Assembly (NCBI GenBank): GCA_030272155.1
Contig: CP126199.1
Location: forward strand, 2,232,001 to 2,296,000
DNA length: 64,000 bases
Direction of reading: 5' to 3'
DNA from: Tetradesmus obliquus
Lineage: Eukaryota > Chlorophyta > Chlorophyceae > Sphaeropleales > Scenedesmaceae
Under the pieces are notes generated by a model that saw nothing but the letters and a program-made list of their open reading frames with translations, was not told where the DNA came from and ran no database searches. The translations under genes and the position numbers were made by a program. The first letter of the stretch is position 1, and every line of letters begins with the position of its first letter. Shown here piece by piece: positions 35,453 through 47,130 of this stretch.

Positions 35453-37805
35453 TGCAAATTGATAACACAGCTGCCACAGCTGCAGCCATATAAAGAAAGT
35501 TGGGGAATTGCATTCATTGCAGCCAGTTACTTGTTGTGCGTTAAGGTACAGCTTAACTTCTTCAGCCCAGCACAAAAAGCAGCCCAAGTTTAGACATATA
35601 ATTTACAGGTTTGAGGACATGGTGCAACAAAGTTATTATCTCATGCTCTGCTCAGCTCCAAGCAATAACAAGCTGCAAAACACACCAGCTCTAGCCGCAA
35701 TGCAGCGCCCACACACTTAAGTACACCTCAGTATGCATGCTCTGCTTTGGGGCACTTGCATGCAGCAGCTAATGAGAAAAAACAACCAGCCAGGCACACC
35801 TGCTAGTAGCGATCAACGGTAAACTATACAATTATCAACATCTTCCCCTGCCATACAATCCTGCGGAGTGTTGAACATACTACAGCAACAAGCAGATGCA
35901 AAACTACCCAGGCAGCTGCTATAGAGGTAGTGCTGTACTGATGGCCAAACTGTGCAGAAAGGAGGCCATGCTTACAAGCATGCCGGCCAATGTCATGCAA
36001 AACAAGGAATGCTGCGAGCCAAACAGCGAGCCGCTGTCATTTCCCAACCACTCACGCCCCTCTTGATACAGGGCAGGCACGCCGCAACACATGCAGCCTC
36101 ACAATTACTTCACTCCTTGCCAACGCCACCTGCTGCGGCGCTGGCTGGAAAGCTGCACAGCACCAGCGGGCTTTCAAGGCAGCACTGCATGCACAAGTTT
36201 GTACGCCTGCATGCACCCAACAATGGGCCCGCGCCGTAACAGCCGCCCCAAATACAGCGATAGCACCAGCTCCATGCATGTACAACAACAGCTGTGCGCG
36301 CAATTGCGGGCAACTACCCAATAATATGCAGACCTGCTAAGCAGTTGCCAGAGAAAGAGCAGCACTCTCCTGGGTTTTCCATGGCTGACCGCACATATAG
36401 CATGTGCACATGTCGTGTCGCACACACCAGCCCCTAAGCAGCACACCCTATCACCACCTGCAAGCCGACCTCGCACCAGCTGCAGCTGCAGACAGCCTCA
36501 ACATACCAACACTGCAGCTCTTGTGCTCTGAGGCAGCCAAGCTGGTTAGCTCAACCAGCCGTGCATGTAGAATGTGACCAGTACAACACAACCTGTTGTC
36601 AGTGAACACTCTGTCCGGCTGCAATGCCTTTGAACAGAGAATGCATGCACACGTCGAACCCTGTGTGCGCAGAGCAGCAATGCTGGCATGCTGCGGCCAC
36701 CAGCAGAATGTTATGCACACATACAACGATACCTGAAGTCAGAGTAGCTGTGAAAGCTGGTTCTATCAATGAAACTGGCGGCAAGGGCCCTGCAACTGGC
36801 CGACACTAGGTTTCTTGCAGAACCTGCTGCTGCAACCGCACGGCAACCAACATCAACTGTGCCCTGCACCCTGTCCAGCAACAAACAACACCTGATGTGA
36901 CAGCTGCTCGATGCAACACTGCCTGCTGCTACCAGCAGGCCTACAACAACTGCACCCACAAAGATAACCTTGGTGGCAGCGCGTTTGCCAAGCCTCAACC
37001 TTCCATAGTCATGTAGCACAGCACGTACCTGCTCAGCACTGTTTGACACAACATTCACAGAGGCGGTGCAAGCACAACATGCCTTCAGCTCAGCCGTGCA
37101 CACCTAGCATACGGGGCCCATCTGGTATGCACCTTGCACGCGCCAGTGCAGGAGAAGCGGGCTGCATGCCTGCAAGTTACGCGACACATCAGGCGGTGCG
37201 CACACATCAGGCAAAATGCGGTAGGAACGCTGCTTCCAGCGCGGTCGTAGAGGGACCTCCATTACAATCACAGTCGCAGCCAGAGGGGGTAGCTGGCCTG
37301 CATGCACACATGCAACTATGCACACTGCGTTTTGCTCTGAACACACTCACAGCATCTACCCCAACATGTGGCCACATCAAACCACAGCAGCGACAAGCTA
37401 TCATTCAGCCTACAGCTCTCCTCCTGATATGCACACAAGTTGACTGTGCAGGTTTGGCTGTTCCACCAGCGACACATGTGCAACGGTCAAGCGACAGTCG
37501 CACCACAACAACACTGATATGTCCACCCTGAGTCCACACCCTACACTGAGGCGTCCCAAAGCACCTGCTTACAATGGCAGATTAACACCAGCATGACAGC
37601 GCCAGTTATGCACACAGCCTCCCACCCAATCGACTACTCTGGAGTGACACCTGCGCAACAGCAGAGCACCGCACACCCCTTTCCCCTTCCCCAGGAAAAC
37701 AACAACGTGCAAGTCAACAATGTGCCAAACCTGCCGTCTACCGGTAGCAGTGGTGCACGCACCAATGGCACAGCCCGAGCCACTGCCAGCAACGCGCAGA
37801 GCACA
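35453..37805. other. Long intergenic region without a recognised gene
   Basis: About 2.35 kb lie between the MYND gene start and the phosphatase stop, both on the minus strand. Frames of 60-160 codons occur on both strands. One at 36711-37103 (-) contains a hydrophobic run GAVVVGLLVAAG that could be a helix, but I could not link it by splice phase to neighbours. A minus-strand TGTAA at 37569-37573 fits the phosphatase 3' end. Confidence 0.5.
37569..37573 (-). terminator. Candidate polyadenylation signal TGTAA, phosphatase gene
   Basis: TGTAA on the minus strand lies about 233 bases past the stop codon. Confidence 0.45.
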
Positions 37806-40031
37806 CTACGCCTGCTGCACCTGCGGCTGGCTCACAGGCGGCTGCAGCTGCTGGTGCACCGCCAGCTGCGGCTGCAGCACCGCCGCAGTCGTCGCCGCCT
37901 GCACCATCAGCGAGCGCTGCTGCTGCTGCTCCTCATGCAGCCGCTGCTGCTGCTCGCGCTCGCGCAGCTGCTGCTGGTGCGCAGCTGCTGCGGCTGCTAC
38001 GCTGTTCATGAGCCGCATGCTGGCCTCCTGCACCTTGGCGGGCAGGTTGTAGCGCGCCGTGATGGGCGGCCGCACGTCTGTCACGCTGCAGTGCGAGATG
38101 TTTTCCAGGAAGGGCAGCAGCTGCATCAGCTCGTCGTCCTCTGGGTCATCATACCAAGACTCGATGGGGATGCCGTTGGCCACCTGCAGCACGACACAGC
38201 AGCAGCCACGCGCGCAGGTTACAAGTTGCCCTCATGTCACAACTGAATGGTACATACCAATGCACACAGTTCACAACATGCACACATGCATGCAAGCATA
38301 GTTCTGCCCGCTACTGCGTAGCTCAGCCGTGCAGGAGACCCAAACCCCAAGCCAGAAGCTGTGTACAAACATAACCCACCTGGAAGCCGAACGCCTGCGG
38401 GCTGTTGTCCACGATTGCGCAGCGCGAGAGGTCGCGGCCCAGCACGCTGAGGTCCTTCAGGTAGTTGCCGTCCACCAGCACGCAGCTGTCGCGGTAGATG
38501 CGGTGCCGGATGAGCTGGCGCTGCGGGTCCAGGATGTTCAGCAGCTTCTCAGCGTACACCTGCAGGACATTGCAGTGAGTAGGAAAAAACATATGAGGCT
38601 GCAGATTCATGCATATAGGTGCAGAGGGATTGTGCATGTGATGCGACAGCGCAGGTGAAAGGCCAAGGTGAGCATGTGAGCACCAGCACAGGCAAGGGTA
38701 TGCAGCAGCAGGTGATGACTAAGCAGATAGTAGCCATGCGCAAATGAGATGCGCAGACGCGCACGCACATGCAGCCATGGTGCACACCCAGTACCACTGC
38801 CAGCTGCGTAGCCAGGCAAGCATGCATGCAAGTGCTGCACCCCTCATACCTGCCAAGCCACCCAGCGCCAGCTGCTGCTGCTGCTCACCTTCTGCGACGC
38901 CGTGAACACGACCACCTCAAACAGCGCCGCCACGCGCTCCAGGAACTCGCGCATGTGGGGCCGCTGCCGCACGTGCACCATGTGCTCCGCGCCGTTGAAA
39001 GTCACGGGGAAGCTGAAGTCCGCGCCCACGCCGCACGCCGCGTCCAGCGTGCTGTGCACCAGCGTCTCGTCCAGGTCCAGCACGAGCGTCTTCTGCTTGC
39101 ACTGGCGCGTCTGGCGCGGCAGCAGCGGCTGCCTGCCAGGCAGCGCGTAGTGCTCCACGGGGCCCAGCGTGCCGATGAACACCAGCGGGTCAAAGTCGTC
39201 ATCGTCATAGTCAGCGTCGTCTGACTCATCGCTGCCGCCGCTGGTGGCCCCCGCGCAGTGCTGCTGCAGCGCTGCTGCTGCGGCGGCGTCGGCGCCTGGC
39301 GCGCCATTGTTGTCTGCTGCTCCAGCCGGCGCGTGGTGGCCGTGGCCGTGCGGGTGGTAGAGCTGGTCCTCCTGCTGCAGGAACTGCTGGTGGTGGTGGG
39401 GATTGTGGTGGCTGTGGCTGTGCACTGCATGCTGCGCGCTGTTGGAGCTGGGCTGGCTGACAGTGGGTGCGCTGCTGCTGCTGGGGCTGCCGCTGGCAGT
39501 GGCTCCAGAGGCATTTGCAGAGGCGGATGCCTCGCCTACCAGCGCCGGTTGCTGCTGCGCCTGCAGCGGCAGCGGGCAGGGTGCCAGCTGCTGCTCCTGC
39601 TGCTCCAGTTGCTGCTGCTGGCCTGCAGCAGCCTGCTGCTGACCGCCTGCTTGCAACCACTCATACAAGGGCGCAAGCATAGTGCCCAGGCTGCCCCTGG
39701 GCCCCCTGGCTGCTAGCTCGTGCACGCTGTGAGGGGCCACAACGGTCTGCTGGTTCTCCTGATCGTCATTGCTCACGTCCGAGGCGCAGGGGGCTGCCTG
39801 CTGCGAAATCTGCTTCTGTCGCTTATTGCTGACTGCATGCTGGCCGCTAACTGGCTCCGGCCTGCGCTTCTGAGCGCGGGTGCTGGAGGTTATAAGGGAG
39901 GTGCTCTGCTCGGGCTGTACTGCACAGACCAGCCCAGCTCCCGCCGATCCAGGCTGAATAATGTCGACTTCCGTCATCGCCCCTGGTGCGCTGCCTTTCA
40001 AGAAAGAAAGCGACCTCAGGCCTCGCCACAT
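37806..40031 (-). CDS. SCP/FCP1-type DxDxT phosphatase
   Basis: HAD-superfamily protein phosphatase of the CTD small phosphatase kind, which removes phosphate from serine residues, often in the RNA polymerase II tail. Exons 38889-40031, 38380-38559 and 37806-38183 agree in phase and give 566 residues. A long N-terminal half rich in Gln, Ala, Ser and His precedes an acidic patch ([15 protein letters not shown]). The catalytic block is [13 protein letters not shown] (D319 nucleophile, D321 acid). It is followed by [52 protein letters not shown] and [20 protein letters not shown], the full SCP domain. The tail is Gln-rich and probably coiled coil. The SCP domain with a long low-complexity N-terminus resembles plant SSP-type proteins. 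The start is the first ATG in the frame; a TTG upstream is not used. Confidence 0.93.
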
Positions 40032-41127
40032 GCTCTGCTCCAAAGCATGCCCAGCAGGGCCTTGGGATCCTGCCTACACCTAAAGAACACCCTGTCCGTT
40101 GATTCGCGTGCTGTTTGCGCTGCTCGAGGTGGGGCAAGCAAAGGAAACTGGCGATGAGTTCAACACGCCCGTGATAAGCCCACAGGCAACCTCAGGCAAA
40201 CGAATCAACCGTAAATGTTTATCCGCTGCCAAAAAGGTAAGGTACACACGCCACAATCGCGCCAGAAGGAATACAAGGAGCACCAGTTTGACAGATGCCA
40301 AAGGCGCTCAGTACAAGCTCAGATACAGCAAAGTTGGCAAGTGTAATAAGCTGTACAGCATCCATCACAACGTCTAAGGGACAGACAGCAAGACGGGCTT
40401 CAAAGAGAGTCACAAGGAGTGTTGTGACCTAGCTGCTTGATGACACTATTCACGATGGCTAAAAAGTTGACAAGTCATGCATCACTTCATTCGAGGCATA
40501 AATAGCACCCAGCAACTGCGATCGGGTCGTGCCACAGTTTTGCAACCATGAGCGGCTGCCGTTGAACACATAAGCATCATAAACATAAAAAGGCAATTGC
40601 ATATGCTGAAACTTGTTCTGGCCAGCTGCGCTGCACGTCATCATCACTGGTCAACGTGTCTGACTGCAACTTGGCAGGCATCAGGAATTGAAGCCTCTCC
40701 ACCACCAGAGGCGCATGATGTCCCTTCACGGCTCAGACAAACAAAGACGCATCCAGTGCACAGATTTATGAAATGTGATGCAGCGCTGCAGCCACTGCCA
40801 CTACAGGTAGTGCTGGTCAGCTGTCCGGCGGGCCGCTTCAGCTGCCAACCAGTCCTGGGCAGACCCACCCACATACATACATGAAGTTCTGCATGCAAAA
40901 GTACTGGTTTTGTCAACTGCAAACATCACCGTTCAACCTCGTGACCAGCGATTAGGCAACAAAGCAAACACTCCAATGGTTGTACCAGCGCCATTGCCAA
41001 CGCCGTAGTCACCATGCGGCATGCGTGCAACCAGCAGCGCAGCATGGCATGCTGCTGCCCGCCACCATCTGCACATACATATGGAATCGTCTAGCAGTCC
41101 ACTAGCCAGTACAGCGGCCCACCAGGG
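40032..41127. other. Intergenic: phosphatase upstream, sulfotransferase 3' flank
   Basis: A 1.1-kb stretch between two minus-strand genes. Frames of up to 95 codons show no family match. The phosphatase promoter should lie near 40032-40450. Confidence 0.45.
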
Positions 41128-42433
41128 CTAGCTGGCGCATACTGTGCCATTGTATGGTCCATACCCATGCTGTGCTGCCCTACCACCCACCACTCGCCAC
41201 ACATCACACACTAGCGCCTCCGCGCCGTCAGCCGCATACACAAACTCCTGGTTGATGCCTGCTGGATCAGATGGCCTGAAGATTGCAGGATGCTTCGCCG
41301 CTTCAAACGCACATGCAAGCTGCTGCGGATGATACCCTAACAAGCGGCTGTGCAGCTTCTCCTCATTATTGCCCCCTTGTTGTGTGTCCTGCAATGGCAG
41401 CGATTCACTTTCACTTTCACCTGTAGCAGTGGTTTCAGCAGGCTGTGGCACACCCAGTGCCTGCAGGATGCCTGCAAGCGCCTGCAGGCGGGTTTTCTGC
41501 GGGCCAGCTGTCAGCTGTTCATAGCGAGCCAAGTAGAAGCCGCCGGGGTGTGCAGCCTTGAAAGCATCGTACGAGTCAAACATCGCCGCCCACTCTTTTG
41601 CCATGCGCAGCACCTCATGCCTGCGCGGCAGCATCGCATGCAACAGAAACACAGCATAGATTTTAGTGTAGTTGAGGTTGGCCTTTTCAGCACCTGATGC
41701 GACGTGCAGCAAATTGATGTTTATTTCCAGCCCACATCCTAGAGTGGTCCTGTAGCAAGGCGATGCTGCTGCTGACGATGCATTTTCATTGCCAAGCACA
41801 CGAACGCTGCATGCTGTTGGTTTCACAGCAACGCCATGCTATGAAAAAGATGCCGTTGCAGTTACATGCGCATAGTGCTGCGTACTGCCCCCACCTGAAG
41901 TCAGTTGAATTAAATTCGGCCCGCTTGATGACAGACACGTGGCCGCCGCTGCACTCCTTGCCCGGCACAGCAGCCAGCGAGCAGCTGCCATAGTCGTGGC
42001 TGCGCAGGCGCTTGTACTCAGCTAGGAATGTGGCGTAGGGGTCCCTGCACACACGACATCACATGTGTTGTCAGCATGCTGTTGAGTGTGACATGTGTTG
42101 TGTAGTACGTCTGGTTATGTTTTTAGTATGGTGGGTTCGGTTGTGGTGTGCTGGATGAATGTTGCGCTCTTGACATGGGCGTGTGTTTGCGGCGTGTTTG
42201 CACGTTTGTCACGGAACATCCAGTGTAACTCGGCCAGCATACTTGATGCAGCACAGCAAGTTACAGTACTGCATCGATGGTTCACTGGCAGCTGGTGTCA
42301 TGTGCTGCACACCTGATAACAGCCACTGCACGTGTGAAGGAGCTGCAGGGGCACACATCCTTCGCATCAGGCGGGTTGTGGGGCGTGGCTGGCCTGATGC
42401 CATCCGGCTGCACAGAAGAGAACGGGTGCCACT

Positions 42434-42476
<43 letters not shown>

Positions 42477-42656
42477 GTCAGCCTGCGAGTCAGCAGTGCA
42501 ATTCAAATGCTGCCAGGCATGCAGCTGAGCAGTTGCTGTACAGCTGCGTGCTGTGGGGCCTTGCCTGTGTCGCACCTGGGGGTGTGCCTTCACTGCAATG
42601 ACAGATGGGCCACACACATATTCTCCAGGGAGGGTGTCCACCAATGACAGGTCTGC

Positions 42657-42738
<82 letters not shown>

Positions 42739-43324
42739 GTGAGTACAAGCAGAGTCGTGGTATTAACATGCGTGTAGTTTGATGTAGCCACTGACATGGC
42801 TGCCGCTGCTCCTGCTGCAGCGGCGCCAGCTGTTGCTGCTGGGCTACCAGGCTGCAGCAAATCTTCGTTTGCTGTCTTCATCGTCAACGGCATCATGCCA
42901 GCAAATTTGCCGCCGCTGCTAGCTGGCTGGATCCTGCGGCAGCATGTTCCAACCGCTCACCTGTATACACAGATCCTGTGTACCAGCCACTAGCAACCTC
43001 AATCAGCATGCGCGTCATTGTGTTGCCTGTGCCAGTGTACGTCCACAGCAGTGCTGGGCAGAAGCTCTGGCTACTGGCCCCCAGTCGCGCTGCTACTGTT
43101 GAAGCTTCCTCCTGTGTCATTTCACGCCTGGCGTTGAACATATCTCGGCATTGCTTGTCCTGCAGGTAGCCTGCCTGCTGCTCTGTTGTCGTGGAATGCA
43201 GCAGCATCTCCTGCTGCTGCTGCTGCTGCTGCTGTGCTGAGGCATGCGCCCGTGCTGAGCACAGCAACAGGAAGGCGACCAAAAAGAAAACTACCGAAAT
43301 GGGTTGCGCCATTGCACCGTGCAT
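41128..43324 (-). CDS. Secreted sulfotransferase-like protein
   Basis: PAPS-dependent sulfotransferase fold, of the kind found in WSCD-type proteins, acting in the secretory pathway. Exons 42961-43324, 42576-42652, 42313-42431, 41895-42044 and 41128-41620 agree in phase and give 400 residues. A signal peptide or anchor (ISVVFFLVAFLLLCSARAHA) is followed by a Gln run. The 5'-phosphosulfate loop reads WTYTGTGNTMTR (residues 94-105), followed by GWYTGSVY and VIAVKAHPQ. The 3'-phosphate motif reads FTRAVAVIRDPYATFLAEY. The C-terminal half has FYLARYEQLTAGPQKT and a GYHPQQ helix region. The substrate is unknown; cell-wall glycans or glycoproteins would be reasonable in an alga. The start could be Met1 or Met5. 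Confidence 0.85.
42659..42735. repeat. (AGC)n microsatellite, about 25 units, next to an acceptor
   Basis: The pure triplet run lies directly upstream, in transcript sense, of the TTGCAG acceptor of sulfotransferase exon 2. On the minus strand it reads (GCT)n. Confidence 0.95.
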
Positions 43325-43847
43325 TGGATGAAGTGTGGCTGATGAACAGTGATCAAGGGCCTAAGGGTGTGCTTGACTGCTTTTCCCTCAAAGCAGTAGA
43401 AGGAGCAGCTGCCAGGTGTCACACGCGGCGTGATGAATCGACAAGTAATATCTTTGACACCTGTACAGCAATGCTGAGCTATGTAGTCATGGCTGCGAAA
43501 TGAGACCCAAGCTTTTGGGCTGTGTACGAACTTTGACATGAGTGAGGCATGGCACGAACCAATTCCCATAAAGCGTGCATCAAATGTAGCGCCTGAGACT
43601 CGCTCAGCCTGTGTTTTGTAATTTGCGACCAGCCAGGCCCGCCAGCCACAAACCCAACTTGTTAGCCAGACTCGCACTGTCGTGGTTCTGGTGTAACACA
43701 TAAAGCATCAATTACAATCCTCTTCTTAATGTAGAATTGCGTTGAAATGGATTTGAAACCACCTGCTAAGCCGCTTGTGCGTCTGCTGTGGCTTGCTGCG
43801 TTGCTGTTGCTGTTGCCGACTGGGTGCCTGATCTCAACCAGGACATC
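43325..43847. promoter_or_regulatory. Divergent promoter region, sulfotransferase / Tim17-family gene
   Basis: The 523 bases lie between two outward-facing starts. A second ATG-led frame begins at 43747 (+) with a hydrophobic stretch, but it ends after about 34 codons. That could be an upstream ORF or an alternative 5' exon. Confidence 0.4.
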
Positions 43848-43947
43848 ATGAATGAAACACAAGTATACATACAAGAGGAAGGCATTGCTGCTGCTGGACG
43901 TGTGCGGCAGAAGATCCTTGCAGCAGGTACACCAACAGCTACCCTGT

Positions 43948-44001
<54 letters not shown>

Positions 44002-44458
44002 GCAGAAGCGTGCCTGTGTCTGGCGTGCACTTGCTAGTTGATACTTTCCTGATTGTGTTTGAATTTGGCCGCCGCGTTTCTGCTGCAGCTGCTGCTGGTG
44101 CAGGGTTCAGCACAGTGTGGGCAGTCGCCGCACAGAGGTACGAGTGCCAAGATACAAATGATTATGTTCTTATACAAATCTAACAACAATCGCATGCAGT
44201 GAAGTACACAGCCACTGTGCGTTGTGTCAGCCAGGCTGCTGTGCACGCAGTTGCATTGTCCAGGTGCACACACAGCAGGGCCTCTGCCTCACAACAGCCG
44301 CATGTGGCCACCGCAATTGAGCTGCGCTTGCGGGTGGCAACATGCATGTATTCCAGAGGCAGAGCAGCCACATACGCATGTTCATGTAGCCGTCGGAGCC
44401 GATGTGTACAGCTAGCGCTGCAGCATCATAATGCGTTTCACAATGGGAGGCGCGAGCT

Positions 44459-44500
<42 letters not shown>

Positions 44501-45110
44501 GCCCAGCCTGCTGCTGTGCATGTGGCTGCCGCGCCTGCAGGAAGCTCATCCGCACAGTGCCTGCCGTGACATCCAATGTGGCAATCAGCATGACAGCATT
44601 TGCAGGTGTGTGTGTGGTACCTCATTCATCAGCAGCACCTTTGAGTAATATCAGAGCATCATTGACATCAGTGGCTGTGCCAGGCAGGACTTGCAGCAGG
44701 GCAGCAGCACAGCACTGCGGATGCAGCTGCCTCGTATGGTGCTCTGGCATGCTGCAGCCGTGCTTCCTGCTGCTTTTGCCGCATTGCAACTGGCATGAGC
44801 TGTCTAGGCTGACGTGTACATGGTGGCCACACGCCGACCGTACGGCAACACCCAGCCCAGAGTGAGCTGTGCACAGTGCCAGTAACACGTTTTACGTGCA
44901 GTACGCTTGCCAGTCGCATGTGCTTGTCATTCTCAACGGTATTGGCTTGCTGCATGCTGCTGCCGCTGCAGTGTGTCAGGAGGGTGTGCGTGCGCTGCGC
45001 CAGGGTGACCATGACGCCTGGAACAGCTTCTGGGGAGGTGCAGCTGCTGGCGCAGTGCTCACACGGGCAGCATGTGAGTGCAGCGCGGGAGGGCGACAAC
45101 TTGAAGCTCT

Positions 45111-45141
<31 letters not shown>

Positions 45142-45760
45142 TGAGCGGAGGCAGTTGGATGTCCTGCAGAGCAATACGCATACTCACTGCAACAGCTGCA
45201 CTAATGCCAACGCAGCTGTTCTCCCTGCATGCTTCTCCTCCCCCTTTGATTTATTGTGTCTACAACACACTCAACATATGTCAAATGAAATCATACGAAA
45301 TGCTTGTCTTGATGCTGTTGTGGTGTGCTGCTGTTGTGCAGATGGGCGCGGCTTCCACCTGCTAGGCATGGTCATGTGGGGCCCCCTGTGTGGCAGCATA
45401 CACTGGCTGAACAACCAGGTGCAGCCTGCAGCAGCAGTTGCCAGCTTCCTGGCAAGCCAAGGACTCCTAGACATGCCTCAGCAGTACCAGCAGCAGCAGC
45501 AGCAGCGGGAGCAGCAGGCAGCTCGAGCAGCAGCCGAGCAGGCAGCTGCAGCGGCAGCGGAGCCGGTGCTGCCTAGGCGGTTTGAGGATCTGAGCTATAG
45601 GGAGAAGAAAGAGGCGGTTGAGGTTATACGGCAGCGAGAAGTTGCTGAGCTGAATGCATCAATGAAGCAGCAGCAGTTGCAGGAAGCTGCGAAGGCAGCC
45701 GGACATGGCAGCAGCAGCAGTGAGCAGGCGCCTAGGAAGCGATGGTGGCTCTTTGGCTGA
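43848..45760 (+). CDS. Tim17/Tim22/Tim23-superfamily membrane protein
   Basis: Small multi-pass protein of the superfamily that includes mitochondrial Tim17/22/23, complex I B14.7 (NDUFA11) and plastid OEP16. Exons 43848-44137, 44541-44605, 44972-45073 and 45342-45760 agree in phase and give about 291 residues. The conserved core is LIRTVPAVTSNVAISMTAFA, then EGVRALRQGDHDAWNSFWGG and AAAGAVL, which fits the RxKxDxWN...GGxAxG signature. A helix [20 protein letters not shown] precedes it and FHLLGMVMWGPLCGSIHWL follows. The C-terminus is a Gln/Ala-rich coiled coil ending in RKRWWLFG. The N-terminal exon contains a (GCA)n Ala run. The start is uncertain, and the Ala run could be intronic. It may be a complex I B14.7-like or import protein; I cannot decide. 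Confidence 0.68.
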
Positions 45761-46233
45761 TGCTGTCGTAACCCCGTGTTTGACTTCGATGCTCGTGCGC
45801 AGTCTGTTGGTGTTATGGTGGCAATTATCTTAGACGTTGTGGCGTGGCAAGGGTTGAAGACTATTTCTTTCGCAGCACTGGCACAGCACGTGTGCCTGGC
45901 ACACAGTGCTTGGAAACACATCTGCCGTGATCAAGCAGCCATGTTGACTTATTGTGGTCTGTGATTATCGTACGCTGGCCTGTCAAGGCGTACGAGAGAC
46001 GTCAGAGCAAAAAGGGCAGTCTCGCGCCAAAAGCCTGAATCCTTGCCTCGCGGGATTCGCCATCGCATGTTCGGCCCCCTGCTGAGAGGCAGCAGCGTTT
46101 TCATGAACTTGAATGCAAGTTATAGTTAACTTGCTTGATGCTGATAGCGCTGTGTGCACCCTGCGCTGCTAGTGCACACCGGGACTCGTTGCGCGGACCA
46201 CGTTGCCATCGTCACACCAAGCTACAGATCATA
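45761..46233. other. Intergenic: Tim17-family 3' flank and oligopeptidase promoter
   Basis: The 473 bases lie between two plus-strand genes. The short inverted pair cgtacgctggcctgtcaaggcgtacg (45969-45994) flanks the middle. No gene is seen. Confidence 0.4.
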
Positions 46234-46746
46234 ATGGGCGCTACACGTAGCTACAACTCATTAACCGTGTTTGTTCTGGTATTGCTCTTTGGGCTGAACA
46301 TCGCTAATGGTGCGTAGGCTTCGGCTGCAACCAGCTTGGACGCGCAGTGGCAAGGCATGTTGCCAGTAACCCAGTGGTAGTTATACACTTGCGGACCCCG
46401 TTAAATATATCTATATGACGCTGCAGCACGCCGTGAAGTTCCCGGGATGAGGTGTTCAGGCTTGGCCAAACTCGAGTCTTACCCTGGTGCTGCTGCAACT
46501 GGCTGGCTCTAACTTGCATGCCATTCTGCCCTGCAGCGTTATCGCCTCCTGATGCCGCAAAGTACCCACAAGAGCTTGTAACACATGGTGACGTCCGCAT
46601 CGACCATTACTACTGGCTGCGGGATGATACGCGCACATCACCCGCTGTGCTGTCGTACCTGAATGCTGAGAACGACTATGCTGCTGCCGCAATGGCAGAC
46701 ACGCAAGCACTGCAGGAGCAGCTGTATGAGGAAATGAAGGTACAGT

Positions 46747-46784
<38 letters not shown>

Positions 46785-47096
46785 CCAGCGCTTGCTCACC
46801 ATTAGGCTGGCGCAGACAGGCCAGGCACACTCTGCCAGCCGATGTGAAGCGGCGGCAGCCATAACAGCAGCAGCCATAACAGCAGCGGCAGTGGCACATG
46901 TACATGTGAATGCTGCCCCTGACGTGCGCTTTGTTGGCTGCAGGCACGCATACAAGAGGCAGATGTCAGTGCAGCTACAAGGTGAGCAGTTCCCCTGCGT
47001 TTATGCGCCACACGCAACACCACACTCGCAGGCCGCAACAGCACTGCCGCCCCTTAGCACCGCAGTTCTGTAATGCAGACAAAACACTGCTGCTAC

Positions 47097-47130
<34 letters not shown>
